Assembly: GCF_040049215.1 (NCBI RefSeq)
Contig: NZ_JBDZDN010000003.1
Location: 186,001 to 250,000 of the forward strand
Direction of reading: 5' to 3'
Source of the DNA: Mesorhizobium_K sp040049215
GTDB taxonomy: Bacteria; Pseudomonadota; Alphaproteobacteria; Rhizobiales; Rhizobiaceae
Length of the DNA: 64,000 nt
Shown: in pieces, positions 19,516 to 28,913 of the stretch
Layout: each line of letters begins with the position of its first letter
How positions within the stretch are numbered: the stretch's first letter is position 1
Notes under the pieces: model-generated
What the model saw: only the letters and a program-made list of their open reading frames with translations
What the model was told of the DNA's origin: nothing
Database searches by the model: none
Translations under genes and position numbers: made by a program

Positions 19516-20721
19516 CTAGCGCTCCGCCAGCGCCGGCTCGCCGCGGCGTTCGCGGATCAGGTTGACGAACCGCTTGAACAGGTAGTGCGAGTCCTGCGGG
19601 CCGGGCGAGGCTTCGGGATGGTGCTGCACCGAAAAGACCGGGCGGCCGGTGAGCGCGATGCCGCAGTTCGAGCCGTCGAACAGGGAGACGTGGGTTTCCT
19701 CGACGCCTTCGGGCAGCGATTCCGAGTCGACCGCGAAACCGTGGTTCATCGACACGATCTCGACCTTGCCGGTCGTGTGATCCTTCACCGGATGGTTGGC
19801 GCCGTGGTGACCCTGGTGCATTTTCTCGGTCTTGCCGCCGAGCGCCAGCGCCAGCATCTGGTGTCCGAGGCAGATGCCGAAGACCGGCAGTTCGGTCTTG
19901 AGCAGGTCCTGGATCACGGGAACCGCGTATTGGCCGGTCGCCGCCGGGTCGCCGGGGCCGTTGGAGAGGAAGACGCCGTCCGGCTGCATGGCGAGGATCT
20001 CGGCCGCCGAGGTCTGCGCCGGCACCACCGTGACCTTGGCGCCGAGGCCCGCAAGCAGCCGCAGGATATTGCGCTTGACGCCGTAGTCGATGGCGACGAC
20101 GTGCATCGACGGATCGGTCTGCTCGCCGTAACCCTCGTTCCACACCCAGGGCGTCTCGCGCCAGACCGAGGACTGGCCGGAGGTGACGTCCTTGGCGAGG
20201 TCGAGGTCGATGAGGCCTGCCCACGCCCTGGCGCGGGCCTTGAGGTCGGCGAGGTCGAACACGCCGTCGCTCGCATGCGCGATGACGGCGTTGGGCATGC
20301 CCTTCTCGCGGATGAGGGCGGTGAGCGCGCGCGTGTCGATGCCCGACATGGCGATGATGCCGCGCCGCTTCAGCCAGTCGTGCAGGTCGTCCTTCGACCG
20401 GTAGTTGGACGGACCGGTGACGTCGGCCTTGAACACCGCGCCGACCGCGCCGTGGCGGGCCGCCGGCGTCAAATCTTCCTGATCCTCGTCATTGGCGCCT
20501 ATGTTGCCGATATGCGGGAAGGTGAAGGTGACGATCTGGCCGGCGTAGGACGGGTCGGTCAGGATCTCCTGGTAGCCGGTCAGCGCCGTGTTGAAGCAGA
20601 CCTCGGCGACGGCGCTTCCCTGAGCACCGAGGCCGCGACCCTCGATCACGGTGCCGTCGGCGAGCACCAAAAGGGCGGTCGGCCTTTCGGTGGACCAGGG
20701 GGCGGTCGTGGTCGCAGTCAT
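19516..20721 (-). CDS. carA: Carbamoyl-phosphate synthase small subunit
   Basis: CarA hydrolyses glutamine and channels ammonia to CarB. The 401-residue protein has the N-terminal CPSase domain ([22 protein letters not shown] is the typical start) and a C-terminal class I glutamine amidotransferase. The nucleophile is the Cys in FGICLGHQ and the His/Glu pair is in [11 protein letters not shown]. The ATG at 20721 is chosen over 20787 because the conserved region begins soon after and GGAGAG lies upstream. It is 11 kb from carB on the same strand. Confidence 0.97.
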   Translation of the reverse strand: MTATTTAPWSTERPTALLVLADGTVIEGRGLGAQGSAVAEVCFNTALTGYQEILTDPSYAGQIVTFTFPHIGNIGANDEDQEDLTPAARHGAVGAVFKADVTGPSNYRSKDDLHDWLKRRGIIAMSGIDTRALTALIREKGMPNAVIAHASDGVFDLADLKARARAWAGLIDLDLAKDVTSGQSSVWRETPWVWNEGYGEQTDPSMHVVAIDYGVKRNILRLLAGLGAKVTVVPAQTSAAEILAMQPDGVFLSNGPGDPAATGQYAVPVIQDLLKTELPVFGICLGHQMLALALGGKTEKMHQGHHGANHPVKDHTTGKVEIVSMNHGFAVDSESLPEGVEETHVSLFDGSNCGIALTGRPVFSVQHHPEASPGPQDSHYLFKRFVNLIRERRGEPALAER

Positions 20722-20921
20722 GGTCGGGCTTCTCTCCAGAGAGGCGGTCGTGCGGCGCTTTGCGTGCGGCAAGAGCGCAGCAGGCATCCCTGGAGCCTCC
20801 GCGCGCCGGTCTAATGTAGTTCGTGCAAGGCCCGGTCAATAGGGGAAGGCCGGCCTAGCGTCAATGGCGGCGAGTGGATATCAGGACTTGTGCTCGCATC
20901 CCTACCCGCTAAGCTTTCCGT

Positions 20922-21299
20922 ATGCGCGATGAGCATCTGCCGGAGTTCGCTGGCACCTATCTCGAAGACAGTTACTTCCTCGGTGTGGTCGCCGATGGCG
21001 ATAACCTTCAATTGAAGTTCCTGTTCGCTCTCACTATCGACCACGCGGATTATGCGCCACCCAGGCCCGGGGAGGCGCACTGCTACCGTGAGGGCAACAT
21101 CGTGCTTGAACGGCCGTCGATTCTCGAGTGGCGCGCCGGAAAGCCGAATATCACGCAAGATTTGGATGGCACCTTGGATTTCGGCAGCATCGAACTTTAC
21201 CGATCCAGTCCGAGCCGCTTTCGCATTGTAACCGAGTGGTTCGACGCCACGGTAGAAACGGAGCGTGTCTTGCTCGCGCTGTCAGACGCGGATGTCTGA
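20922..21299 (+). CDS. Conserved hypothetical protein
   Basis: The 125-residue protein has an alternating strand pattern (EFAGTYLEDSYFLGV, LQLKFLFAL, PGEAHCYREGNIVLERP, LDFGSIELY, FRIVTEWFDATVE) typical of a small beta-rich soluble protein. I recall similar 110-130-residue uncharacterised proteins scattered in bacteria, but no function. There is no good ribosome site, so the start is uncertain. The opposite-strand frame is less protein-like. Confidence 0.5.
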   Translation: MRDEHLPEFAGTYLEDSYFLGVVADGDNLQLKFLFALTIDHADYAPPRPGEAHCYREGNIVLERPSILEWRAGKPNITQDLDGTLDFGSIELYRSSPSRFRIVTEWFDATVETERVLLALSDADV

Positions 21300-21484
21300 A
21301 AGGTTCGTAAGCTGAATCCAAACTGAGATGCTGCCCCGACCGCTGGAACAAGCGAAATTTGCGGTTGCCCCCCATTCGTTGCATTTGCGCGTGAGGCGGT
21401 CGAGAGTGCGCCCCGCCGTGCAGCATCGGCGCAGGCGACAACAGGGCGGCTTCGGTAGTTAGGCCAATTAAAGGCGCGCGAGCA

Positions 21485-22249
21485 ATGTTCAAGTCCCTGG
21501 AGGGAAAGACCGCGATCGTCACCGGCGCCAGCAAGGGCATCGGGCGCGGCATCGCCACTCGGTTGGGAGAGGCGGGTCTGAATGTCCTGGTGGTCAGCCG
21601 GACGATCGCCGACGCTGAAAGTGTCGCGGCGGAGATCGGTCCCCGCGCCCAGGCTTTCGCCGCCGACGTCACCAGCCCGGACGACTGCGCCGCCATGGCC
21701 GAGGCAGCCGTGAACCGCTACGGCGGCATCGACATATTGTGCGCGAACGCCGGGATTTTTCCGTCCGCGAAACTCGGCGAAATGACCGCCCAGGATTTCG
21801 AGCACGTCATCCGGACCAACCTGACGGGCACGTTCAATTGCGTGTCGGCGGTGTTGCCGGCGATGAAAGGCAAACGGGCCGGCCGGATCGTGATCACCTC
21901 CTCGATCACCGGCCCGATCACCGGCTTTGCCGGCTGGTCCCACTATGGCGCGTCGAAAGCCGGCCAGCTCGGCTTCATGCGCTCGGCGGCAATTGAACTG
22001 GCGCCGTGGAACATCACGGTAAACGCCGTGATGCCCGGCAACATCTGGACAGAAGGCCTGGAAGGGCTTGGGAAGGATTATGTTACGGCGATGGAAGCAT
22101 CGATCCCGATGAAGCGTCTCGGCACAGTCAGCGATATCGCCAACGCCGTGCTGTTCTTTTCCTCGGAGGAAGCAGGCTATGTGACCGGCCAGACGCTTGT
22201 TATCGATGGCGGTCAGGTGCTGCCCGAAACGCTTGCGGCGATGGGCTAA
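21485..22249 (+). CDS. SDR-family oxidoreductase, FabG-like
   Basis: This 254-residue classical SDR has TGASKGIGRG at the NADP site, VVSRT after beta-2, CANAG, the catalytic SSITGP and YGASKAG with Tyr and Lys, then the C-terminal GYVTGQTLVIDGGQ signature. It resembles 3-oxoacyl-ACP reductases and related dehydrogenases; the exact substrate cannot be set. It lies in front of yqeY-like and aldo/keto reductase genes on the same strand. Confidence 0.9.
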   Translation: MFKSLEGKTAIVTGASKGIGRGIATRLGEAGLNVLVVSRTIADAESVAAEIGPRAQAFAADVTSPDDCAAMAEAAVNRYGGIDILCANAGIFPSAKLGEMTAQDFEHVIRTNLTGTFNCVSAVLPAMKGKRAGRIVITSSITGPITGFAGWSHYGASKAGQLGFMRSAAIELAPWNITVNAVMPGNIWTEGLEGLGKDYVTAMEASIPMKRLGTVSDIANAVLFFSSEEAGYVTGQTLVIDGGQVLPETLAAMG

Positions 22250-22303
22250 CGGATTTGTAGCAATTCGCCCGGCGACGCCGCGCGATGACGAATGGAGACA
22301 GGA

Positions 22304-22753
22304 ATGCGAGCCAGGATATCCGACGCGTTGAAGACCGCCCTAAAGGCGGGCGACAAGCAGCGCGCCACGACGCTTCGAATGGTGAACGCGGCGATCCAGG
22401 ACCGCGACATCGCCAATCGCGGCACGGGCAAGGGTCCGGCCGGCGACGAAGAAGTGCTGCAGATTCTCACCAAGATGGTCAAGCAGCGCCAGGAATCCGC
22501 GAAGGCGTTCGAGGACGGCAAGCGCCCTGAACTCGCCGCCCAGGAGAATGCCGAGATCGCGATCATCGCCGATTTCCTGCCGAGCCAGATGGAGGAGGGC
22601 GAGGCGAAGGCAGCCATCGGCGAGGCGATCCGCGAAACCGGCGCGACCGGCCCGCGCGACATGGGCAAGGTGATGGCCGAGCTCAAGGCGAAATATGCCG
22701 GGCGCATGGATTTCGGCAAGGCGAGCGGTTGGGTCAAGCAACTGCTGGGGTAA
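22304..22753 (+). CDS. GatB/YqeY domain protein
   Basis: This 149-residue helical protein matches YqeY: MRARISDALKTALKAGDKQR at the start, then LRMVNAAIQDRDI, EVLQILTKMVKQRQESAKAF, LPSQM and a C-terminal GKVMAELKAKYAGRMDFGKASG. The YqeY domain is the tRNA-binding tail domain of the GatB amidotransferase and is proposed to act in tRNA-related processes. The start at 22304 has GGAG at 7 nt; an ATG four codons upstream is less likely. Confidence 0.9.
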   Translation: MRARISDALKTALKAGDKQRATTLRMVNAAIQDRDIANRGTGKGPAGDEEVLQILTKMVKQRQESAKAFEDGKRPELAAQENAEIAIIADFLPSQMEEGEAKAAIGEAIRETGATGPRDMGKVMAELKAKYAGRMDFGKASGWVKQLLG

Positions 22754-22765
22754 GGAGAGCTTCCC

Positions 22766-23602
22766 ATGCACACACGTCCTTTCGGCAGTGCCGGCGACGA
22801 GGTTTCGGTCATCGGGCAGGGGACCTGGCAGATGGACGGCCGCGACGACGCCGACGCTATCGCCGCCCTGCGACGCGGGCTCGACCTCGGCATGACGCAT
22901 ATCGACACGGCCGAAATGTACGGCGAGGCGGAGCCGCTGGTGGCGAAGGCCATCGAAGGCCGGCGCGACCGGGTGTTCCTGGTCTCGAAGGTGCTGCCCA
23001 GCAACGCTTCGCGCGCCGGCACGATCAAGGCCTGCGAGCGCTCGCTGGCGCGGCTGAGGACCGACCGGCTCGACTCCTACCTGCTGCACTGGCGCGGGAG
23101 CTACCCGCTGGAGGACACGTTCGCCGCCTTCGAGGAACTGCGCCAGGCGGGCAAGATCCTGTCCTGGGGCGTCAGCAATTTCGACGTCGACGATCTCGAC
23201 GAGGCGCTGGCCATCGTCGGCGAGGGCAGGATCGCCTGCAACCAGGTGCTCTATCACCTGCAGGAGCGCGCCATCGAGCATGCCGTGATCCCATGGTGCG
23301 AGGCGCATGGCGTGGCGGTGGTGGCCTATAGCCCTTACGGGCAGGGACGCTTCCCAAATCCGTCATCCCGGGGCGACGCGGTCCTTGCGGAGATCGCCGA
23401 GGCGCATGGCGCGACGCCAAGGCAGGTGGCGCTTGCCTTCCTGACGCGGCGGGCCTCTGTGTTCGCCATCCCGAAAGCGTCGAGCGCCGGACATGCCGCC
23501 GACAATGCGGGAGCGGGAGACTTGCGGCTGAGCGCGCTCGAGATCGAGCGCATCGACAAGGCATTTCCTGTCGGGCGGCCCAAAAGCCTGCCGATGATCT
23601 GA
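22766..23602 (+). CDS. Aldo/keto reductase
   Basis: The 278-residue TIM-barrel protein has the AKR signatures GMTHIDTAEMYGE (catalytic Asp/Tyr), LVSKV with the catalytic Lys, LLHWRG with His, and the NADPH-binding end PKASS. It reduces aldehydes or ketones with NADPH; the substrate is unknown. It starts 12 nt after the yqeY-like gene with AAGGAGAG, so the two are probably cotranscribed. Confidence 0.92.
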   Translation: MHTRPFGSAGDEVSVIGQGTWQMDGRDDADAIAALRRGLDLGMTHIDTAEMYGEAEPLVAKAIEGRRDRVFLVSKVLPSNASRAGTIKACERSLARLRTDRLDSYLLHWRGSYPLEDTFAAFEELRQAGKILSWGVSNFDVDDLDEALAIVGEGRIACNQVLYHLQERAIEHAVIPWCEAHGVAVVAYSPYGQGRFPNPSSRGDAVLAEIAEAHGATPRQVALAFLTRRASVFAIPKASSAGHAADNAGAGDLRLSALEIERIDKAFPVGRPKSLPMI

Positions 23603-23657
23603 CATGATGGCGCGCCGCGTGAGATAGCGGTCCGCAAAACCCTCGTTGGATCGGCAG

Positions 23658-23783
23658 CTAAGGCAACCGGCCCAGCAGGTACAGCAGACCCACCACCGGC
23701 AGCATCACACTCCAGACGAGTATGATAGCTGCGGCGACAGCCACAGAAATGCGCGGAACCCACAGCCCCATGCTATAAAGCAT
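23658..23783 (-). CDS. Possible 41-residue membrane peptide
   Basis: The frame from the ATG at 23783 encodes one long hydrophobic stretch (about residues 11-37, RISVAVAAAIILVWSVMLPV then VGLLYLLGR), as expected for a single-span membrane peptide. The ribosome site is weak (G-rich) and the frame is open upstream to 23960. It lies in the otherwise empty 310-bp gap 23603-23913. Confidence 0.35.
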   Translation of the reverse strand: MLYSMGLWVPRISVAVAAAIILVWSVMLPVVGLLYLLGRLP

Positions 23784-23913
23784 CCCAACACCCCACGCAT
23801 AATATCTGCTTGCGGTTTGGCCGGAAGTCAACTGCCCGCTGAAAAGGATCGCGCAGCGTTTAACGGGCGCAGGATCGCTTGTCCCGCCCGCGAGCGGGAG
23901 CCGCTGAACGAAT

Positions 23914-25107
23914 CTATCGCTGTCCCAGCGCGCCGGCCGGCAGCGGCGGCCTCGCGCCACTGCGCTTCTCCCAGGCGTAGGAGAGAGCGGCGACGATCGC
24001 GCCGACGATCATCGACCCGACGCCGACCAGCGGCAGGCTGCGGTAGGGCAAGCCGGCACTGAGCATCATGGCGCCGAGCGATGCCGCGATCGCGATGCCG
24101 ACGTTGAAGCCCGAAGGGATGAGCGACGAGGCGAGGTTGGGCGCATCGGCCGTCCAGGTCAGGATGCGCGTTTGGATCGGCGTTCCCACGGCGAAGTTGA
24201 CCCCGCCCCAAACGGTTAGCGCCACGACCATCGGGATCGGATAGGGACTGACCGCGTAGACGACGGCCAGCACCACCGCCTGCAGCGCCAGCAGGGCGAT
24301 GAGCGAGGGCATCAGGTGGCGGCCGGCGAGCTTGCCGCCGACGAAGACGCCGGCGGTCGCACCCAGCCCGTTGAGCAGCAGCACCCAGGGCACGAGGCCG
24401 GCGTCGAGCCCCGTCACCTCCCGCAGCAGCGGCGCGATATAGGTGTAGGGCACGAACTGGCACAGCATCAGCATCAACATGATGATCAGGCACGTCCAGA
24501 CCTGCTGGCGGCCGAGCACGCGGACCTCGTTCCTGAGCCCCGCGGGCACGGCGCCGGCGCCGGTTCCGCGCGGCAGCAGCATTGCCATCGCGGCGATGGC
24601 GACGATGCCCAGGATGAACATGGCCCAGAAGGTGGCGCGCCAGCCTAGGGCGTTGCCGATCGCGGTGCCGACCGGCACGCCGACGATGCCGGACACGGTC
24701 AGGCCGGCGAGGATGAGCGCCACCGCCATGCCACGCTGATCCTCGCGCACCAGCCCGACCGCGACGACCATGGCGACGCCGAAATAGGCGCCGTGCGCGA
24801 CCGCGGTGGCGACGCGCAGCAGGAGCATCGAGACGAAGTCGGGAGCGAGCGCGCAGGCCGCCTGTCCCAATGTGAAGGCGACGGTGAGGCCGATGAGCAG
24901 CGTCTTGCGGGAGAGTTTCGCCGTCGCAATGGTCAGCATCGGGCCGCCGATGGCGATGCCCATGGCGTAGCCGGATACGAGGTAGCCGGCGCTAGGCACG
25001 CTGACCCCGAGCCCGTCCGCCACCTGCGGCAGCACGCCGGCGATTACGAATTCCGTCGTGCCGAAGGCGAAGGCTGCAAAGAACAGGGCAAGGAGCGGGA
25101 GAGGCAT
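23914..25107 (-). CDS. MFS exporter (DHA1, AraJ/NepI-like)
   Basis: The 397-residue protein with about 12 membrane spans has the typical start LALFFAAFAFGTTEFVIAGVLPQVA and VPVGTAIGNALGWRATFW (motif C). This subgroup exports sugars, nucleosides or drugs by proton antiport. No regulator lies beside it. Confidence 0.88.
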   Translation of the reverse strand: MPLPLLALFFAAFAFGTTEFVIAGVLPQVADGLGVSVPSAGYLVSGYAMGIAIGGPMLTIATAKLSRKTLLIGLTVAFTLGQAACALAPDFVSMLLLRVATAVAHGAYFGVAMVVAVGLVREDQRGMAVALILAGLTVSGIVGVPVGTAIGNALGWRATFWAMFILGIVAIAAMAMLLPRGTGAGAVPAGLRNEVRVLGRQQVWTCLIIMLMLMLCQFVPYTYIAPLLREVTGLDAGLVPWVLLLNGLGATAGVFVGGKLAGRHLMPSLIALLALQAVVLAVVYAVSPYPIPMVVALTVWGGVNFAVGTPIQTRILTWTADAPNLASSLIPSGFNVGIAIAASLGAMMLSAGLPYRSLPLVGVGSMIVGAIVAALSYAWEKRSGARPPLPAGALGQR

Positions 25108-25208
25108 GGCGTATCCGGGGCAGGGCGGAAGCGCGAGAAACCACGAACGGGTCCGACCGGCAACCCGGAATTTGTCGGCCAGGCTTTAGTTTTTCTTCAG
25201 ACGGCAGA

Positions 25209-26870
25209 TCAGCCTGCCGTGAGCCTCGACCCCCTGAGCAGGCCATGCTCCTCGAGCACCGGATAGGCCATTGCGGCCAGCAGCGAGTTGATCTGCTTGA
25301 GGTCGCGGATCGTGTCGAGATGGATGGTGCTGGTTTCCAGGCTCTTCACCGTCCCTTCGCGCAGCCGCGCGAAATGGCTGGTGCTGATCGCTTTCTCGAC
25401 ATCGCGCAACTGGTCCTTTTCCTCGACGAGCTGGCGCGCCGTGGCCGCGTCGCGCGACACCAGCACGTTGAAGGCGAGGCGCGCATTGGCAAGCACCGCC
25501 GCGTGAAAGCTGGCCAGTTCGCGCCAGCCTTCCGGCGTGAATTCGAGCCCGCGCTCCATCTTCTTGCGGACATGCGCCAGCATGTTGCGCACGATGATGT
25601 CGCCGACCTGCTCCAGCTTGACGCAGGCGCCGATCAGTTCCTGGCAGCGCCGCGCCTCGTCCTCGGTCAGCGGGCGGCTGGTGACCTTGGCGAGGTAGAG
25701 CTTTATCGCCGCGTGCTTGCGGTCGACGCGGTCGTCGAGGGCGGCGAGCGCCTTGATGTTCCCGTCGTCGGCCGCCTCGTAGAGTTCCATGACGCGGCTG
25801 AGCATGATCTCGACCGTCTCGCAGACCCGCACCACCTCGCGCGTCGCATTGGCGAGCGCCTGGGAGGGCGTGTCGAGCGCGGCCTCCGAGAGTGCCGAGA
25901 TTTCGGTCGCCGCAAGGTCTTCCGGCTTGTCGGGCGCGTTCATGTCGGTCAGGCGCTCCGCCAGCCGGTAGACCAGCCCGGCAAGCGGCAGGCCGATAAC
26001 GGCGAGCGCGATATTGAAGCCGATATGCGCGTTGACGAGCTGGGCGGGAACGTTTGCGCCGAGATGGCCGAGCGGCGGCGCGAAAAGGATGAGCGCCGTC
26101 AGCGCGATCATTGCGCCGGCGCCGCGCATGATGAGGTTGCCGAGCGGCACGGCGCGCGCCTTACGGGGAGCGGCGCGCGACAGCACAACCGCGATGATGC
26201 CGCCGCCGAGATTGGCGCCGAGCACCAGCACCACGCCGAGCTCGACCGGCACGAGGCCGCGCGCGGCCAGCGCCACGACGAGCAGGATCGCCGCGACGCT
26301 GGAATGAAACAGCCAGGTCATGATCGCGGCGAGGAGGAAGGCGGTGACCGGGTCGCCCGACAGGTAGTTGACGACGACCGGCAGGATGCGGCTTTCGCGC
26401 AACGGCTCGGAGGCTTCCCCGATCAGCCTGAGCGACAGGATGAGCAGGCCGATGCCGATCAGGATGCGGCCGAGCTGCAGCAGGTCGCGGCGAGACGTCA
26501 CCATGAAGAGCACGGTGCCTGCGACGAGGCAGATCGGGGTGAGCACTTCGAGGTCGAAGCTGAGCAGCTTCACGACAAGCGCCGAGCCGACATCGGCTCC
26601 GAGCACCGCAAGCAGCCCGGCCGTGCCGCCGACGATGCCCGAACCGGCGAAGGAGCCGACGATCAGCGCAACGGCGGTGGCGCTCTGCAGGCAAATGGCG
26701 AGCAGTGCGCCGGCGCCGACCGCCAGCAGCGGGTTCTTCAGGATCGAGCGGAGCTTGCGCCTCAGCACGTCGCCATAGGCGCGTTCGACGCCGGTCCTCA
26801 CCTGCCGCGTGGCGAAGAGGAGCAGCGCCACGGCTCCGGCGAGATGCAAAAGCACGACCGAACCGCTCAA
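25209..26870 (-). CDS. Na/Pi cotransporter family protein with PhoU-like tail
   Basis: The 553-residue protein has an N-terminal membrane domain with two inverted Na/Pi repeats. The QSATA of the first (ICLQSATAVALIVGSFAG) is matched by HSSVA in the second, as expected for NptA/YjbB. From about residue 330 a soluble helical PhoU-like tail follows (ETVEIMLSRVMELYEAADDGNIKAL...VKLEQVGDIIVRNM). It probably moves phosphate with sodium. The start is TTG at 26870, with GGAG 8 nt before it and SGSVVLLHLAG following; the longer frame to 26978 lacks a ribosome site. Confidence 0.88.
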   Translation of the reverse strand: MSGSVVLLHLAGAVALLLFATRQVRTGVERAYGDVLRRKLRSILKNPLLAVGAGALLAICLQSATAVALIVGSFAGSGIVGGTAGLLAVLGADVGSALVVKLLSFDLEVLTPICLVAGTVLFMVTSRRDLLQLGRILIGIGLLILSLRLIGEASEPLRESRILPVVVNYLSGDPVTAFLLAAIMTWLFHSSVAAILLVVALAARGLVPVELGVVLVLGANLGGGIIAVVLSRAAPRKARAVPLGNLIMRGAGAMIALTALILFAPPLGHLGANVPAQLVNAHIGFNIALAVIGLPLAGLVYRLAERLTDMNAPDKPEDLAATEISALSEAALDTPSQALANATREVVRVCETVEIMLSRVMELYEAADDGNIKALAALDDRVDRKHAAIKLYLAKVTSRPLTEDEARRCQELIGACVKLEQVGDIIVRNMLAHVRKKMERGLEFTPEGWRELASFHAAVLANARLAFNVLVSRDAATARQLVEEKDQLRDVEKAISTSHFARLREGTVKSLETSTIHLDTIRDLKQINSLLAAMAYPVLEEHGLLRGSRLTAG

Positions 26871-27393
26871 CGCGCGCACTCCGCTGTCGCGAAGGGATGA
26901 AGGGGGTCGGTGGAAATGGCGTGTTTGATGGTCATGATGGTCGGCAATTATTTTAGCCGGATAATAAATTTCGCGCAATTGCCGCTGGGCCGTTCACGGG
27001 CGACGCGCGATGTCGGAAACCGGTAGTGCGTGCCTGATTCCGGATGATGTCGCCTGGTTCCCCGAGGGAAAACGGAATGCGCCGAACGAGTGCTTTGTCT
27101 ACTCGGCCAGCTGCAATCTGGTCAGTCGCACCAGGTTAACCGACACCTTCACATACCTAGCCGGCACGGCTGCCCGTCCGCATGCGCCGATCCGGGGGCT
27201 GGAGTGCACGAGACCAACTCTCTGGTTTTGGGATAGGGTTGGGAGAATGATACTCGAACTTGTCGAGATTTCAGCGGTTCGCTATCACCAGCGGCCGATA
27301 GAGCGATCTCATCGGGCGGCGGCGGGGCTTTGAAAAGGGAAGCGTCGTATGCTGCTAAAAAACCATGTTCGTCGCCTGGCAAAGGGTTTGAAA
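26871..27393. other. Gap without a convincing gene
   Basis: This 520-bp stretch lies between the Na/Pi protein and the AT-rich immunity-like gene. Short open frames exist on both strands (27010-27333 and 27149-27382) but have no ribosome site, no recognisable domain and no codon bias. It probably contains the promoter of the Na/Pi gene and the left boundary of the AT-rich insert (near 27330). Confidence 0.5.
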
Positions 27394-27960
27394 TGTATTG
27401 GAGAGTAAAATGGGATATATCTAACTACAAAATAATAGTCGGAAACAACGTTCCTTACTGGTCTCGTGATTTTCTTGAAATAGATAATCATAAACTCCCA
27501 ATTGATGAGTCATTGCTTCGTTATGAATTTGATCCGGAGACGAATTTGTCCGAGCCGGATTTTCCGTACGGGGGCACTGATGGGGTATTAATTTGTACTA
27601 AAGACGTATGGGACTTGTTCTATGGCTTAATAATAGGACATCTGAAAATTTACCGAGGGAAATGCGATAATAATATATTGCTTTTTCATTGTTGCCTTTT
27701 GGAGATATCAGGATTTGATTTTGAGCGTTCTCGCTACAGAAGGTTTTCAAAACCGGACGACGACATTGAAGCCATATTCGATTTGAAATTGAGGGGAGAC
27801 TTTAGAACGCAGTATGACCTGTTTCGGCTAAACGATGAGTGGGGGTGTCGGCGGGAGCTTATTGTATCAGATCGATTTAAACAAATTTATACTGAGAATA
27901 AACTTACAGGACTTGTTTTTTCGAAGCCTAGTTACTTGAGAGTTTTTCGCGACCTTCATA
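27394..27960 (+). pseudogene. Immunity-protein-like gene lacking its own 3' end
   Basis: The frame from the ATG at 27394 (AAAGGG upstream) encodes about 190 residues in AT-rich DNA unlike the flanks. The order YWRVKWD...VPYWSRDF...CRRELIVSDRFKQIYTENKLTGLVFSK matches the immunity/DUF1629 type (Imm11/Imm43-like), whose C-terminal hallmark is 'xVSDRFKxxxxxxxLTGLxF'. No stop codon follows where the family ends. The frame runs on out of phase through the RcnB-like gene to 28667, so the 3' end has been cut and fused. No partner toxin is visible. Such orphan immunity genes are known next to polymorphic-toxin loci. Confidence 0.6.
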
Positions 27961-27969
27961 TCGCAGAGA

Positions 27970-28344
27970 ATGACCTGCTCGCAGCCGACAATCTCGGCGA
28001 CAATTCCCCCGACGAGACCCTTGTCTCTTTTCCTGGCGCTTCCCGTCGCCCAGGCGCAGGCCGGCCCGCGTCACGAGGAGCCGCGCTACGAGCGCTACGA
28101 CAACAACTGGAAGAAGCCCGGCTTCGACAGGAACGTGGTCGTCAAGAAGAAGATCGTGAAGAAGAAGCACTGGGCGCGCGGCAACCGGGTTCCGGCCTGG
28201 CAGCGCGGCCACGTGGTGCGCGACTATCACCGCCACGGCCTGCGCCGCCCGGCCTACGGCCAGCAGTGGGTGAAGGTCGACAACGACTTCCTGCTGATCT
28301 CGTTCGCCTCGGGCATCATCGCCGGCATCATCGCCGCGCAGTAA
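27970..28344 (+). CDS. RcnB-family periplasmic protein (N-terminus possibly chimeric)
   Basis: The C-terminal 90 residues match RcnB-type proteins: NNWKKPGFDRNVVVKKK...YHRHGLRRPAYGQQWVKVDNDFLLI and a final hydrophobic FASGIIAGIIAAQ. A signal-peptide core (LSLFLALPVAQAQA) precedes this. The first 17 residues are unlike a normal signal n-region and follow directly on the AT-rich insert. The original start may therefore have been replaced. RcnB proteins are periplasmic and linked to metal homeostasis; the exact role here is unknown. Confidence 0.6.
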   Translation: MTCSQPTISATIPPTRPLSLFLALPVAQAQAGPRHEEPRYERYDNNWKKPGFDRNVVVKKKIVKKKHWARGNRVPAWQRGHVVRDYHRHGLRRPAYGQQWVKVDNDFLLISFASGIIAGIIAAQ

Positions 28345-28362
28345 GTCGCAGCGTGAACGGAG

Positions 28363-28390
28363 AAGGCGGCTCGCGAGGGCCGCCTTTTTC
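28363..28390 (+). terminator. Rho-independent terminator after the RcnB-like gene
   Basis: AAGGCGGC (28363-28370) pairs with GCCGCCTT (28379-28386) around an 8-nt loop and is followed by a T run. Confidence 0.75.
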
Positions 28391-28441
28391 GTTCCGAGAG
28401 GACTTCATGAGGCCGGCAAAGGATGCTTTAAGCATGCAGCC

Positions 28442-28891
28442 ATGGCCGAAGTCCTTTTCTACCACCTCACCGAATCCACCCTGCAGGACGCGCTGCCCGG
28501 CCTGCTGGAGCGCAGCCTCGGCCGCGGCTGGCGCGCCGTGGTGCAGACCGGCACTGTGGAAAGGCGCGATGCGCTCGACGCGCATCTGTGGAGCTTTCGC
28601 GACGATTCGTTCCTCGCGCACGGCACCGACCGCGAGCCTCATGCGACAGAGCAGCCGGTGCTGCTGACCATCACAGACGACAACCCCAACGGTGCGCAGA
28701 TCAGGTTCCTGGTCGACGGGACTGCGCCGGTCGACCTCTCCGCATACGAGCGCGCGGTGTTCCTGTTCGACGGCCATGACGCCGCCCAGGTCGAGGCGGC
28801 GCGCGAACACTGGAAGGTGATGAAGGCGGGCGGCCACGACGTGACCTACTGGCAGCAGACCGCCGACAGACGATGGGAGCGCAAGGCATGA
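28442..28891 (+). CDS. holC: DNA polymerase III subunit chi
   Basis: This 149-residue protein matches HolC: MAEVLFYHLT at the start, LPGLLERSLGRGWRAVVQ, then HGT after SFLA and the conserved core QPVLLTITDDNPN with FLFDG. Chi links the clamp loader (through psi) to single-strand binding protein. It is followed by a 206-residue membrane protein and rlmJ in one run. Confidence 0.9.
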   Translation: MAEVLFYHLTESTLQDALPGLLERSLGRGWRAVVQTGTVERRDALDAHLWSFRDDSFLAHGTDREPHATEQPVLLTITDDNPNGAQIRFLVDGTAPVDLSAYERAVFLFDGHDAAQVEAAREHWKVMKAGGHDVTYWQQTADRRWERKA

Positions 28892-28913
28892 ACGGAACCG
28901 GACGGACCTGACG

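Noticed and set aside
20811..21158. Minus-strand open frame opposite the hypothetical gene at 20922
   Set aside because: The plus-strand product has a regular beta-strand pattern and resembles a recalled family; the minus one does not.
27010..27333. 107-residue open frame before the immunity-like gene
   Set aside because: No ribosome site, no domain, and a competing frame on the other strand; probably non-coding.
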